Assembly (NCBI GenBank): GCA_011772425.1
Contig: WVZO01000719.1
Coordinates: 8,509 to 49,524 of the forward strand
Length of the DNA: 41,016 nucleotides
Reading direction: 5' to 3'
Source of the DNA: Candidatus Aminicenantota bacterium
GTDB taxonomy: Bacteria; Acidobacteriota; Aminicenantia; UBA2199
The position numbers and the translations under genes are program-made. The notes under the pieces are model-generated. The model was not told the DNA's origin. It was given only the letters and a program-made list of their open reading frames with translations, and searched no databases. Shown here piece by piece: positions 8,801 through 17,142 of this stretch (within the stretch, counting starts at the first letter, position 1; each line of letters begins with the position of its first letter).

Positions 8801-9350
8801 CCAACTGGTGGATGAAACCTATAATAAAATCCCTTCTGCTAAATTTGACCATTTTCAGGGGCTGTTGGAAGATATCCTGGCTGAAGATCACAAGGTATTG
8901 ATTTTTTCTCAATTTGTGGAGGTGTTGAAAATCCTTCGCGGCTATTTTGATGACGAACATATCGAGTATGCTTATATCGATGGATCGGTGAAATTGAAAA
9001 CCAGGAAAGAGATGATCCAACGGTTCCAGGAAGATGAAGGCACGCGGGTGTTTTTATTGAGCCTCAAGGCCGGTGGTGTGTCGTTGAACCTCACCGCTGC
9101 GGATTATGTAATTATTTTTGATCCCTGGTGGAACCCGGCAGTGGAAGCGCAGGCCATTGATCGCTCCCACCGCATCGGTCAAACCAAAAAGGTGATGGCT
9201 TACCGGATGGTGGTGGCGGATACCATTGAGCAGAAAATGCTGGAGCTGCAAGAACGGAAAAAGGCCCTGGTGGAGGACCTCATCGCTTCCGATTCGCAGG
9301 CCTTTAAGGACCTTAAAAAAGAAGATATTCTCAATCTGTTTAATTTTTAG
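5880..9350 (+). CDS. SNF2-family DEAD/DEAH-like ATPase (Swi2/Snf2)
   Basis: A 1156-residue protein. The C-terminal half is a complete SNF2 motor: Walker A as DDMGLGKT (719-726, Lys725), motif Ia around VVPVSAIPNW, motif II as DESQ (816-819), motif III as LSGTPIENN, and the RecA2 part with FSQFVEVL, LLSLKAGGVSLNL and the motif VI segment QAIDRSHRIGQ. These proteins translocate on double-stranded DNA and remodel protein-DNA complexes; several bacterial relatives accompany RNA polymerase or defence loci. The first 650 residues include an acidic Glu/Lys coil (about 180-205) and are otherwise unassigned. The GTG start has no clear ribosome-binding site. Confidence 0.9.
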   Translation: MNEKFKNKLIAMYDRDAGQFGRSISEEELKKIIRYGVMGELGDNYFLFLYRDFYRNTPYYGAVIILNKRDELDRPVTIIGVEQDGSEQVRNVYVKAAFFFLKNETRDTMTVSGNAAAVFDMAKDKINNYIGKAQTSGSSDALEHVDFDIVNQTVQYQEIEIKKTTRRFESQVLKDNLQKLEEKEEDEFKQEEEIEIEQEGDERLKAGIGLVLKWKCFDLTGERYGFFQPVIVPVKEDGLYGNPRKIENLKLSAYEFPGVPGILEDFLRHFAAIDNLPGSPKLKALMMNQVFFRDLAAELFQLPEELSFCQWDDRKDYHLLKKFRFQTVTVHFAPSLEKASAFRFLLDFTSGDGQVLKAGVQYEIMLNEQQVYVSFTSDDGENWFAVPEEPAHVYRFFAFLKAQGEFYLYDLEEISTALKRIQSEYLIIQPEPLKKYELSFMPTPVLNLYPADARTGKDQRLELEFDYQQEMKKFTARHPDKQVCTYKRNREFENRCLEVIKNDPLLTQQIDYHRTKGKVYHYYDFQDNDSLKWLVERGRKYLEKGFKIYSTRLKRYIGHTASSIWMNVSMISGSQWLEFKPVIHDPITGEDHEIDLDSQDLFNSLDHMIVDKKGMLHLVTQAEIEKLAQLYRYADRYGSIFRVPTQNHILVRSLYDKRMDQIPELQEILSTEERLKEFESIPDYPLSKNFNGQLRGYQQEGFKWLYFLQDYGFSGCLADDMGLGKTVQTLALLQTLKDNKKLKTSLLVVPVSAIPNWEAETGKFTPGLTYHCHIGSSRDKDTGGWSEKDLIITSYATLRNDIEIFTGFGFDYIILDESQNIKNIASQISRAVKVLNGKNRLALSGTPIENNTMELWSLFDFLMPGFLGTFQWFNRQFAQAIERDKDETKAELLKQMIYPFVMRRKKQDVESELPEKIEIVSTLRMEEDQLKLYAGVARDYREELEKEIDEKGVGGSSMRILAGMLRLRQICLFPQLVDETYNKIPSAKFDHFQGLLEDILAEDHKVLIFSQFVEVLKILRGYFDDEHIEYAYIDGSVKLKTRKEMIQRFQEDEGTRVFLLSLKAGGVSLNLTAADYVIIFDPWWNPAVEAQAIDRSHRIGQTKKVMAYRMVVADTIEQKMLELQERKKALVEDLIASDSQAFKDLKKEDILNLFNF

Positions 9351-9378
9351 CCACAGAGGACACAGAGGACACGGAGAG
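9351..9378 (+). repeat. Dispersed CACAGAGGA-type intergenic repeat
   Basis: Tandem copies of an ACACAGAGG/ACACGGAG unit directly after the SNF2 stop codon. It belongs to the same loose family of short purine-rich repeats as those at 13355, 17036, 27818 and 40621. Confidence 0.5.
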
Positions 9379-9419
9379 AATACAGAAGTATTGAAAAAAA
9401 GGTTTTTTTATACCATTAT

Positions 9420-9448
9420 TAGACAAGAGAGTTTTTTTTATGTATAAT
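9420..9448 (+). promoter_or_regulatory. Sigma-70 promoter
   Basis: TAGACA (9420-9425), a 17-nt spacer and TATAAT (9443-9448), 27 nt upstream of the ATG at 9476. Confidence 0.6.
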
Positions 9449-9475
9449 AATGTTTAATAGAATGGAGGAATTTAA

Positions 9476-9934
9476 ATGAGTTTGCTGGTGAGAAAAAAAT
9501 CAAATCCAATTAAGACTTCTCTATTTAGCTTTGTAAAAATATTAGATTTAGCTGGTAACTTAAAAGGAAGTAATTATGATGAAGAAGAGCTGAATACAGA
9601 GGATATAAAAGAGAGCATTCAAAGCCGAATGGATGAATTATTAGAGTGGGCGTCTGCCTCTTTACCCACGTTTTATACAAAGCCGAAAAGACTGACATCT
9701 ATAAAGTTATCAGATAATGTTATATCTTTCCTTAAAGAAAGCGGGAAAAACAAAAGAAGACTCGTACTCTCCGCTAAAGAGTTAGGTAGTAAAAATATTG
9801 CAGATATCGCGCGAATAGTGATGCGAAGAGACAATGTTAAAGTAGCTGGTATAACCAAAAATCCAAAGAAAAAAATTGGCATTGCTATTTTGGCGCATCG
9901 GCATGGGAAGAGAAAAGAAAGCAGATATACATAG
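9476..9934 (+). CDS. Hypothetical protein, 152 residues
   Basis: A basic protein with no domain I recognise. The start is well supported: GGAGG seven bases before the ATG, and a promoter at 9420-9448. The middle is acidic (DEEELNTEDIKES), the second half is Lys/Arg-rich and ends KRKESRYT. There is no signal peptide or membrane segment. Its base composition is more AT-rich than that of the SNF2 gene to its left. It is convergent with the ABC export operon, 52 nt away, and seems to be a single-gene unit. Confidence 0.55.
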   Translation: MSLLVRKKSNPIKTSLFSFVKILDLAGNLKGSNYDEEELNTEDIKESIQSRMDELLEWASASLPTFYTKPKRLTSIKLSDNVISFLKESGKNKRRLVLSAKELGSKNIADIARIVMRRDNVKVAGITKNPKKKIGIAILAHRHGKRKESRYT

Positions 9935-9986
9935 ATAGGATCGGTGATAATAATATTTTATTGTTTGTGTTTGTATCCCAGCGAAA

Positions 9987-11108
9987 CTATTCTTTGATCT
10001 TGAAGAATTTTACTGCCAGGAATGTAAAGATTGCCGTGTAACCTAACATTACCATTAGATTTAAGAAAATATCTTCCAATCCTTTGTTAAAGAAAATGGT
10101 TTTGTGAAAGGCATCCATGGCCCAGTAAGCAGGAGATATCATGCCGATGGTGCGAAACGTATGGGGAACCACTTCGATGGGCCACCAACATCCTCCCATG
10201 GCGGCAAAGAGATTGGCAAACAGTATGGACAGCCCAATAATTAAATCTTCCTTGCCTATCACCGAACCGAGGAATATGCTGAAAGACGCCATGGCAATGG
10301 AAAGAAACAAAATGTTCAGGAACGATAAAAAGTAGTTGCCCAGGTTTAGATTAAAAATCAATAATCCGGTAACGATTAAAATAATGGCCTGAAGGATGCC
10401 CATCATCAAGCGTCCCAGGAACTTGCCTCCAAACAATTCCACGATGGATGATGAAGAAAAGAGAATACGGGTAAGAACACCCCGTTTTCGATCTTCCATC
10501 ACTGAAACACCGCCGTAGATTAACACCATCATCATGATAAAATGCACGATAACACCGGGAATCACGTGGTCAAATCCCGTTGGTATTTTTGTCAGGGTGT
10601 TTTCAGGAAATTGGCTTTTGATCTCGACGATATTTCTAAATTCGGGTTTTTGTTCAAAGAAGGCAAAGATATCTTTGTCACCGTGGAGAATCAGTTCGGT
10701 AATGACTTTTGCAATGGCCTGGATAATTTTGGTTTCCACCTGGGCAGCGGCTTTAACATTGGCACCGGACCGTTTTTTAAACACCAGTTCCTGTGCTTTT
10801 TTTTCTTCTATTTTCTTTGAGAAGTCTTCGGGTATCACCAGGATACGGTTGTATTTTTCCGGTTCCTGTTCCAGGACTTCCAGGGCAATGCCCGGGGATT
10901 TGATTTTTTCGATAAAATAAGCCCCCCATTCTCCGCTGTCCCGGTTTACGACTTTCAACGCCGCCTGAGGAGGCCCGCTGTCTTCTTTATAGAGGTTCCC
11001 GAATATGAATATAAAAATCAGGGGAAATATCAAAACCCAAAAGAAAAAGATTTTGTCCCGAACCATCAAGCGAATATCATTAAACCCAATATGAAAGATT
11101 CTTTTCAT
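9987..11108 (-). CDS. ABC-2 type transporter permease (third gene of operon)
   Basis: A 373-residue ABC-2 permease of the YhaP/DrrB-like kind. One membrane segment near residues 22-38 (FFFWVLIFPLIFIFIFG) is followed by an extracytoplasmic domain of about 140 residues and then five or so C-terminal segments from about residue 185 onward, including VIPGVIVHFIMMMVLIYGGVSV. ABC-2 exporters move drugs, lipids or polysaccharides outward; the substrate cannot be read from the sequence. It starts three bases after the stop of the other permease gene and shares the topology of that protein, so the pair should form a heterodimeric channel. Confidence 0.85.
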   Translation of the reverse strand: MKRIFHIGFNDIRLMVRDKIFFFWVLIFPLIFIFIFGNLYKEDSGPPQAALKVVNRDSGEWGAYFIEKIKSPGIALEVLEQEPEKYNRILVIPEDFSKKIEEKKAQELVFKKRSGANVKAAAQVETKIIQAIAKVITELILHGDKDIFAFFEQKPEFRNIVEIKSQFPENTLTKIPTGFDHVIPGVIVHFIMMMVLIYGGVSVMEDRKRGVLTRILFSSSSIVELFGGKFLGRLMMGILQAIILIVTGLLIFNLNLGNYFLSFLNILFLSIAMASFSIFLGSVIGKEDLIIGLSILFANLFAAMGGCWWPIEVVPHTFRTIGMISPAYWAMDAFHKTIFFNKGLEDIFLNLMVMLGYTAIFTFLAVKFFKIKE

Positions 11109-11111
11109 ACT

Positions 11112-12353
11112 TCATACCGTTATTCTTTTTTTGAGAAATATTGAGGCCGATGCAAACAGTACCACGCCGGATACCAGGATCACCGTCAAGGGAAGGGTTG
11201 GGAATTCACCGGTGTTGATTTGTTGGGTCCCGGTGATGAACCAGTGGTTCAAGGTGAAAGTGGAAATCCAGTTCACAGATTCGGGCAATTGCTCGACTTG
11301 AATAAAACTGCCGCCAAAAGCACTGAACACCAGGATAATAGGGCTGGTGAAGGCGCCGGCCTGGTTTTTGTTTTTAAAGAACGCATTCAGCAGCGCAAAG
11401 AATGCGGCAATCCAGAAACAGGTAACCGCAATCAGTATAAACAAGTGTCCGTAATTCCCCCAGGAGATATTAAATATCAGCACACCTCCCACGACAATCA
11501 GCAAGTAGACCATGATTCCCATGATCCACCCACTTAAAATCCGGGCGAAGACCAATTCCATTGTACGAATGGGTGCGAACATCATGCGCTGCAGTTTGCC
11601 GTCTTCCCGTTCCGTGAGGATGTCCCTCAGGAACACCTCGATGATAAACAAGAGGAACATAATGGACATGCCCGGCAGGATGTAAACAAAAATATTAAAA
11701 TCCGGCTTTTTTTTCTCTTTTTTCTCACTGGTAATTTCCTCTTTTAATTGAATCAACAATGGGTCCAGGTAATACTGTAAAGCGATGATCTTTTTTTGTG
11801 CTGCTTCCATAAAGGGCAGCATCGCCGCCATCTCAAGGTTTTCGATGGGTATGTCGATCATCAGCCGGATTCCCTTGACCTCGGTTGCAAATACCTGGAC
11901 AAAACCGGAAACAATCACTGCCGTGGTATTCATAAATTCCTCCACTACACTGGGCAGGAATTGTTCCGATGGGTTTTTGATCACCTTGATTTGGGATTTT
12001 TCCGCATCCATCAACCGTTCTGTAAACTTTTCCGGGATAATCACCAACGCTGAGGCTTTACCCCTGGATATTAATTTCTTACCCCTGGTTTCATCCACGA
12101 GGGTCACCTGGAACATTTCTTTGATTTGGGGTGAATCAAAGGCCCCCAGGAGAAACCTGGATCCGATGTTTTTGTCTTTATCCACCACCAGCACCTTAAT
12201 TTTTGGTAATGCATCGCTGTCTGCTCTGGGAGCAAATATGGCTCCAATGATCCCGGTCATCATCATTGGGATCAATAGGAGTATGATAATGGTATAAGGG
12301 GATTTTAACCGTCGTTTGACATCGTTTTTAAATATTAATAATATGCGTCTCAT
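11112..12353 (-). CDS. ABC-2 type transporter permease (second gene of operon)
   Basis: A 413-residue ABC-2 permease. It has an N-terminal membrane segment (about 18-40), a large extracytoplasmic loop up to about residue 220, and a C-terminal membrane block starting with PGMSIMFLLFIIEVFLRDILTERE. The ERE(D/N)GKLQRMM sequence after it is typical of the family. The gene starts three bases after the ATPase gene ends. Order and spacing indicate one transcript: ATPase, permease, permease. Confidence 0.85.
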   Translation of the reverse strand: MRRILLIFKNDVKRRLKSPYTIIILLLIPMMMTGIIGAIFAPRADSDALPKIKVLVVDKDKNIGSRFLLGAFDSPQIKEMFQVTLVDETRGKKLISRGKASALVIIPEKFTERLMDAEKSQIKVIKNPSEQFLPSVVEEFMNTTAVIVSGFVQVFATEVKGIRLMIDIPIENLEMAAMLPFMEAAQKKIIALQYYLDPLLIQLKEEITSEKKEKKKPDFNIFVYILPGMSIMFLLFIIEVFLRDILTEREDGKLQRMMFAPIRTMELVFARILSGWIMGIMVYLLIVVGGVLIFNISWGNYGHLFILIAVTCFWIAAFFALLNAFFKNKNQAGAFTSPIILVFSAFGGSFIQVEQLPESVNWISTFTLNHWFITGTQQINTGEFPTLPLTVILVSGVVLFASASIFLKKRITV

Positions 12354-12356
12354 GCC

Positions 12357-13295
12357 TTAATCTCTCAGGCTCCTTCCGGTTAATTTCAAGAAAACCGCTT
12401 CCAGGTTGGGGGATTTGATCTTCAAATCCGAGACCTGGATGTTGTTTTTGAATAAACGTTCCATCATGGCGGGAATTTTATCGGTATTAGCAAACGCCAG
12501 GTTTGCCAGGTTGTCGCTAACGGACAGAATTTCAATTCCATCACCCGGGGCTTTTAAAGCCTCTGAGAACTGGTTGGCTGAGAATTCCCCCTGTACATCC
12601 ACGATTTCTTTTTCTCCCACGATGCGGATCAATTCTTCCAGTGTACCTTGTGCCAGGATGGCACCTTTATCCATGATGGCAATGCGGGAGCAGATTTCTT
12701 CCACTTCTGCCAGTTGGTGGGTGGTAAAAATTACTGATGTGCCCTGGTGTCCCACGTTTTTGATGATGTCCAGGATATTGACTTTGGCCTGCACATCGAT
12801 GCCAACGGTGGGTTCGTCCAGTAACAGTAACCCGGGTTTGTGTATCAGGCCGATGGCAACGTTGAGCCGTCGTTTCATGCCGCCGGAGTATTTTTTGATG
12901 GGGTCTTTGGCCCTGGCACTTAATTCCACCAGTTCCAGCAGTTCCCATGCCCGTTGTTTCAGGTTTGAGCGGGGAATTTCATAGAGTCCTCCCCAGAACA
13001 TTAAATTGTCAATCGCATTCAGGTCTTCGTAGAAGGCCATGTCCTGGGGAACGATACCCATGTGGTTTTTCAAGGTTCGGTGGGAGAAAAGGTTTTTACC
13101 TTTAAAGGTTACAGAACCAGAAAAATCCTTGACCGTGCCGGAAAGGATGGAGATAAGTGTGGTTTTTCCTGCCCCGTTAGGCCCCAGGAGGCCGATAACT
13201 TCGCCTTTTTGCAAAGAAAGGCTGAAATTGTTTAATGCCGTGATATCACCGTAGGATTTGGTTATGTTTTTAATATCTAAGATTAAGTTGCCCAT
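12357..13295 (-). CDS. ABC transporter ATP-binding protein
   Basis: A 312-residue ATPase with all nucleotide-binding motifs: Walker A GPNGAGKTT (Lys44), Q-loop in IVPQDMAF, signature YSGGMKRR (136-142), Walker B LLLLDEP (Asp160, Glu161) and the H-loop FTTHQLAE. The roughly 90-residue C-terminal extension is the usual one in DrrA/NatA/CcmA-type exporters. It energises the two ABC-2 permeases encoded directly downstream. There is no good ribosome-binding site, and the promoter ends five bases before the ATG, which predicts a leaderless first gene for the operon. Confidence 0.92.
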   Translation of the reverse strand: MGNLILDIKNITKSYGDITALNNFSLSLQKGEVIGLLGPNGAGKTTLISILSGTVKDFSGSVTFKGKNLFSHRTLKNHMGIVPQDMAFYEDLNAIDNLMFWGGLYEIPRSNLKQRAWELLELVELSARAKDPIKKYSGGMKRRLNVAIGLIHKPGLLLLDEPTVGIDVQAKVNILDIIKNVGHQGTSVIFTTHQLAEVEEICSRIAIMDKGAILAQGTLEELIRIVGEKEIVDVQGEFSANQFSEALKAPGDGIEILSVSDNLANLAFANTDKIPAMMERLFKNNIQVSDLKIKSPNLEAVFLKLTGRSLRD

Positions 13296-13300
13296 GTTTT

Positions 13301-13329
13301 ATTGTATCACAGATAGTTTTCTATTCCAA
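13301..13329 (-). promoter_or_regulatory. Promoter of the ABC operon, probably leaderless
   Basis: On the minus strand TTGGAA (13329-13324), a 17-nt spacer and TACAAT (13306-13301), then five bases to the ATG at 13295. Confidence 0.5.
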
Positions 13330-13354
13330 GAACTTAATTCGGGTCTATATTGAA

Positions 13355-13370
13355 CCACGAAGCCACGAAG
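13355..13370 (+). repeat. Dispersed CCACGAAG repeat
   Basis: The 16-mer CCACGAAGCCACGAAG occurs here and again, identical, at 27818-27833. A GC-rich segment ending GGCGCATAGCGTG follows at about 13384-13396 and resembles one near 2787-2799. Confidence 0.6.
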
Positions 13371-13491
13371 CCCCGCGGCGCGGCGCATAGCGTGACGGGC
13401 CTATAAAGAAGAAGCACGAGACGTTTTCAATTGGGCTAGATGAATGAAGCACATTCCCATGACTGTCCGCAAATAAAAAATTTTTGGAAGT

Positions 13492-13521
13492 CCAGAGACC
13501 TTTTTATAAAAAGGTTTCTGG
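13492..13521 (+). repeat. Long hairpin in intergenic DNA
   Basis: CCAGAGACCTTTTT and AAAAAGGTTTCTGG form a 14-bp stem with one G-T pair and a two-base centre, followed by GCCGCCGGAGGC. The rest of the 400-nt gap 13296-13694 holds no other clear signal except the short ORF at 13597. It may be an interspersed palindromic element; it lacks a T-tract placed like that of a normal terminator. Confidence 0.5.
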
Positions 13522-13596
13522 CCGCCGGAGGCAAAAACCAAACATGCTCTGCCGGCTGCACCGGTAGTAAAAAATTTAGGAAATAATTCAAAAAGG

Positions 13597-13698
13597 TTGA
13601 AAAGAAATCATAAATATATTATTCTTAATATTCTGGAAGGTATGGCACCTTCAACAAAAAAAATTGTGAAAATTAGGCAGCGGTTGACTAAAAAATGA
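13597..13698 (+). CDS. Possible 33-residue ORF coupled to the repeat-protein gene
   Basis: Starting at a TTG, this short frame encodes a basic peptide (MKRNHKYIILNILEG, then a Lys-rich end) and stops with the TGA of an ATGA overlap with the start of the repeat-protein gene at 13695. That gene has no ribosome-binding site of its own, so coupled translation is plausible. A later in-frame ATG lies at 13642. The ribosome-binding signal here is also weak (AAAAGG adjacent to the TTG). I do not know the peptide family. Confidence 0.35.
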   Translation: MKRNHKYIILNILEGMAPSTKKIVKIRQRLTKK

Positions 13699-16082
13699 TA
13701 TCAATAGAAGTAATCAGGGATTATTTATCAAAAGCCCCCATTGATTTTCCTGAAAAATTGGAGGCTGGCCATATCATTAAAGCCTGGTTGGATGGAGGTG
13801 GAGAAAAGGAGTTCATCAGGGAATATATACCCATATGGCTGCAAAATTTCCCAGAGCATTTTGAGGCTCGTTTGGTTATTAAATCCTGGTTAGCGGCTGG
13901 TGGTGATGAGGAGATGGTTGAAGCGTATTTAGCCAGGTGGCTGCGGAGGTTCTCAACAGAAAAAGAGGCTGGTTTTTTGATTAAAGCCTGGCTGGAGGTT
14001 GGGGGAGACAAAGAAATCATTAAAATGCCGGTAAAAAAATGGCTGCAAGTGTTTGCCACGGAAATAGAGGCCGGTTATGTAATAAGAACCTGGCTGGAGG
14101 TTTGGGGAGACAAAGACGTTATTGAAGAACCGTTAAAACAATGGTTGCAAACATTCCCGGAGGAAATGAAGACCCGGTTTGTTATTCGTGCCTGGTTGGA
14201 TGCTGGTGGAGAAAAAGGATTTATAAAAGATTATTTAATCCCATGGCTGCCGAAATTCTCGGGAGAATTAGAGATTATCCTGGTGGTTAAATCCTGGTTG
14301 GAGGCTGGAGGTGAGACAGAGTTTCTCAAAGATTATTTAACTCAATGGTTCTCGAATTTCCCGGCAGAAATCGAAACCAGTGCGATTATTAGGAGTTGGT
14401 TGATAAACGGTGGGGATAGAAATTTTGTTCAGGCTCCTTTGACAAAATGGCTGGAAAGATTCCCGGAAAAAATAGAGGAAAGGTCTGCCATCCAAACCTG
14501 GCTGGAGTCTGATGAAGAAATCGAATTCATCGAGGCGTACCTGGAGAAATTGCTGCAAAAATACCCGGAGGAGGAGGCTGATGCCGGTTCTCTCATTCAA
14601 ACCTGGTTGAAAGCAGATAAAGAAAAGGATTTTATTGATGAGTATTTAGAGAGTTGTATTCATAGATTTTATCATGTAAAAGAGACCAGTTTACTGATAA
14701 AATCCTGGTTGGAGGCTGGTGGGGACATCGAATTCATCTTGGGGTATTTAAAAAAATGGTTTTTGAAATTCCCGGAGGAAATGGATACCAGTTTTGTGAT
14801 TCAAGCCTGGCTTTTGGCTGGTGGGGGGAAAAGTTTAGTAGAGCCATATATTCGGAATTGGTTGGATAAATTTGGTGTTGAGCTGGATGCGCATTTTGTT
14901 ATTACTGCCTGGCTGGACAGTGGGGGAGAAATTGAATTCATTAGAGAGTATTGTACACGTTGGCTCCGGGAATTCCATCATATGAGAGAGGTAAGTTTCT
15001 TGATAAAATCCTGGTTGGCTGCTGAAGGAGAAAAAGAATTTATCAGGGAATATTTAATTGAGTGGCTGTCCAGGTTCAGTGAGGAGAAACAGGCTCAATT
15101 TGTTATCGTTCCCTGGCTTGATGCTGGTGGTGAGAAAGGATTGATTGAAAATCATCTAAAACCCTGGTTGGATAGATATCCTACTGAAAAAGGGAGTGGT
15201 TTTGTTATCACTGCCTGGCTGAGGGCAAAGGGAAAGCGGGAAATGGTCGAAGAATATATAAAACCCTGGCTGACTCGATTCCCCCTGGAAGAGGAAGACA
15301 CCAGTTATGTTATTAAGGAATGGCTCAATGCCGGGGGTGAACCGGTATATGTGGCTCCTTTTGTAACCAGGTGGTTGGAAACGTATCAAAACAGTTTTGA
15401 AGCCAGTTTTGTCATCAAAGCATGGATTGCCAACACAAAGAATGCTGATTTCATTAAAGAGTACGCCTACCAATGGCTCCAGGTTTTTAAAGATCATCCC
15501 TATGCGGATTTTGTGATTAAGCGGTTTTGCAGTTATAAAGATATTCCTGACTACGTATTGGATGCTGCGGTATATTGGTGCAAAAAATATGCCTCCAACA
15601 GCGAAGTCCTTTTTACCATATCGTATTTAACTCGCAGCCATATGGATAATGAGAAAATGGCCAGTGCCTGGCTCCTGGAAATTATTTCAAACTGGATAAA
15701 CCGGAATAAATTGAAGCCCCAGGACTACCAGAATTTAGAAAATATTATGTACAATACCACCCGGAACCGGGTATTTTGTAATAGTGAACCCAGTATAGGG
15801 GTGAGTATCCAATGGTTCCTTTCGGGCCACAGTTTTCAACCCATTACCTTACAGCAGCGATTTCATTTTCTTCAGCGCTGGTGGTATTTTGAAAAATACA
15901 GCCGTTTATTGATTGATAAGCGGATTGATATTTCCTTGCATGAGGATAAAGTAAAGAAATTCCTGGCCTGGGTCAACGGTTGGAGTTCCAGGAATAAAAG
16001 TCAACTTGAACGAAATCTCAAGTACTTAATCAAAACCCTTCCCCGGTATAATTATTTGTGGGAGATGGTTCAATTGAGTTAA
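13695..16082 (+). CDS. Alpha-solenoid protein of 34-residue Trp-Leu repeats
   Basis: A 795-residue protein without signal peptide or membrane segment. Residues 25 to about 604 hold 17 clear tandem repeats of 34 (twice 35) residues, and two worn repeats follow to about 672. The unit reads roughly FVIKAWLDAGGEKEFIREYL then xxWLxxFPEExEA, with two predicted helices joined by an AGGE turn. The first 24 residues match the second half of a repeat and act as a cap. The C-terminal 120 residues are Trp- and basic-rich and not repeated. I do not recognise a named family; the form suggests a TPR/HEAT-like binding scaffold. No enzymatic domain is attached. The tail overlaps the convergent gene by 57 nt. 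Confidence 0.8.
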   Translation: MISIEVIRDYLSKAPIDFPEKLEAGHIIKAWLDGGGEKEFIREYIPIWLQNFPEHFEARLVIKSWLAAGGDEEMVEAYLARWLRRFSTEKEAGFLIKAWLEVGGDKEIIKMPVKKWLQVFATEIEAGYVIRTWLEVWGDKDVIEEPLKQWLQTFPEEMKTRFVIRAWLDAGGEKGFIKDYLIPWLPKFSGELEIILVVKSWLEAGGETEFLKDYLTQWFSNFPAEIETSAIIRSWLINGGDRNFVQAPLTKWLERFPEKIEERSAIQTWLESDEEIEFIEAYLEKLLQKYPEEEADAGSLIQTWLKADKEKDFIDEYLESCIHRFYHVKETSLLIKSWLEAGGDIEFILGYLKKWFLKFPEEMDTSFVIQAWLLAGGGKSLVEPYIRNWLDKFGVELDAHFVITAWLDSGGEIEFIREYCTRWLREFHHMREVSFLIKSWLAAEGEKEFIREYLIEWLSRFSEEKQAQFVIVPWLDAGGEKGLIENHLKPWLDRYPTEKGSGFVITAWLRAKGKREMVEEYIKPWLTRFPLEEEDTSYVIKEWLNAGGEPVYVAPFVTRWLETYQNSFEASFVIKAWIANTKNADFIKEYAYQWLQVFKDHPYADFVIKRFCSYKDIPDYVLDAAVYWCKKYASNSEVLFTISYLTRSHMDNEKMASAWLLEIISNWINRNKLKPQDYQNLENIMYNTTRNRVFCNSEPSIGVSIQWFLSGHSFQPITLQQRFHFLQRWWYFEKYSRLLIDKRIDISLHEDKVKKFLAWVNGWSSRNKSQLERNLKYLIKTLPRYNYLWEMVQLS

Positions 16083-16877
16083 CGACAGATTGTTTCGTTT
16101 TCCTTTTTGGTTTTTACGCCTTTGTTTTTGCCATTCTTCCATTTGTTTTTGTCGGTGTTCGTTGAGTTGTTTGAACAGGTTTTTTTGTTCTTTGCTGAGG
16201 ATTTTTTTGATGGCCCGGTTCTTTTTGGCCTGCAGCCGCTCCACAAAACTTTTGAGCATGCCAGCGCCTCGCATCCCCATCCCTTTTCCATAGGGGGCGA
16301 ACCTGCGACCTCCGGGTGGACTGTCTTCATCTTCCATGCGTTCGCGTATTTCCTCAGGTATAAACTCATTGAATTGATTGTAATACTTGATCAGGATACC
16401 CTCAACTGTAAAGGCCTGGTCATCGTCCAGCAGCAGCCCTTCAATCAGATCGAAGAGTTCCCGGTCAAACAGTGTCATCCTGGTCATCTTTTTGAATTTT
16501 TCTTTTTGCCGGTCATCCAACTGCTCTTCGATAAGGGCGTTGAAGGCCTTGCGCCGGTCCCATGCCGTTTCAATTAATCCCTTGGCATTGGTTTTAAAGG
16601 TTTCCTGGTCTTTTTCGGCTTGTTTTTGCCCTTTTTCCAGGATTTCCCGCACTGCGGCGGTCTGGGTTTCTGTTAATTGCAGTTCTTTTTTTAGCTTAGT
16701 CACCCGTTGGGATACCGGGTTTTCCGGTTGGGTTTGTATTTGTTTTTGTATTGTTTGGTCCTGATTTTGTTGATTATTCTTTTGAGCAAATACTGAAACC
16801 GAGAGAATAAGTATAATGACCAGCAGCAATAAAATATCCACCGTCAATGTTTTTGAGTTGCTTCTTATTTTCTTCAT
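16026..16877 (-). CDS. Periplasmic Spy/CpxP-like LTxxQ protein
   Basis: A 283-residue exported protein: residues 1-31 form a signal peptide or membrane anchor (KTLTVDILLLLVIILILSVS, VFAQ). The mature part is Gln/Lys/Glu-rich and helical, with three LTxxQ-like elements (LQLTETQTAAV, LDDRQKEKF, LSKEQKNLF), the hallmark of the Spy/CpxP group of periplasmic chaperone or stress sensors. Compared with Spy (about 160 residues) it is longer, with a Gly/Met/Arg-rich loop near 196-210 and a very basic C-terminus. AGGAG precedes the ATG by ten bases. Its last 19 codons overlap the end of the convergent repeat-protein gene. Confidence 0.6.
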   Translation of the reverse strand: MKKIRSNSKTLTVDILLLLVIILILSVSVFAQKNNQQNQDQTIQKQIQTQPENPVSQRVTKLKKELQLTETQTAAVREILEKGQKQAEKDQETFKTNAKGLIETAWDRRKAFNALIEEQLDDRQKEKFKKMTRMTLFDRELFDLIEGLLLDDDQAFTVEGILIKYYNQFNEFIPEEIRERMEDEDSPPGGRRFAPYGKGMGMRGAGMLKSFVERLQAKKNRAIKKILSKEQKNLFKQLNEHRQKQMEEWQKQRRKNQKGKRNNLSLTQLNHLPQIIIPGKGFD

Positions 16878-17035
16878 CTTTTAAATTCTCCTATTTTTAT
16901 TATATTTATATTATAATATATAAAATATGTTTTTAAACAACTAAATTTTGGAATTCTTGCGGATTTTTTAAGGTGAAGGCTGCTAAATAAGCCTGACCAC
17001 AACCCGGACGAGCCGGTACCCAAAAGGCTATTATT

Positions 17036-17090
17036 CACCGCAGAGCACGCGGAGAATTTTTTCTCCGCGATCTCTGCGCTCTCTGCGGTG
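17036..17090. repeat. Large nested hairpin of the CGCAGAG repeat type
   Basis: Outer arms CACCGCAGAG (17036-17045) and CTCTGCGGTG (17081-17090) enclose inner arms CGCGGAGAA (17048-17056) and TTCTCCGCG (17061-17069) around a TTTT loop. It lies downstream of the HU-like gene but has no U-tract in the right place. It resembles the dispersed short repeats elsewhere in the window. The remainder of 16878-17142 is AT-rich with no gene. Confidence 0.65.
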
Positions 17091-17142
17091 ATAAAAAAAG
17101 GTTAAACAAAGCCCTGGAATTTCCCGCCGCAGGCGTTTAATA

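Noticed and set aside
9987..13295. ABC export operon as the exporter of the RiPP precursor
   Set aside because: It lies over 11 kb away, lacks a C39 peptidase domain and no sequence feature links the two.
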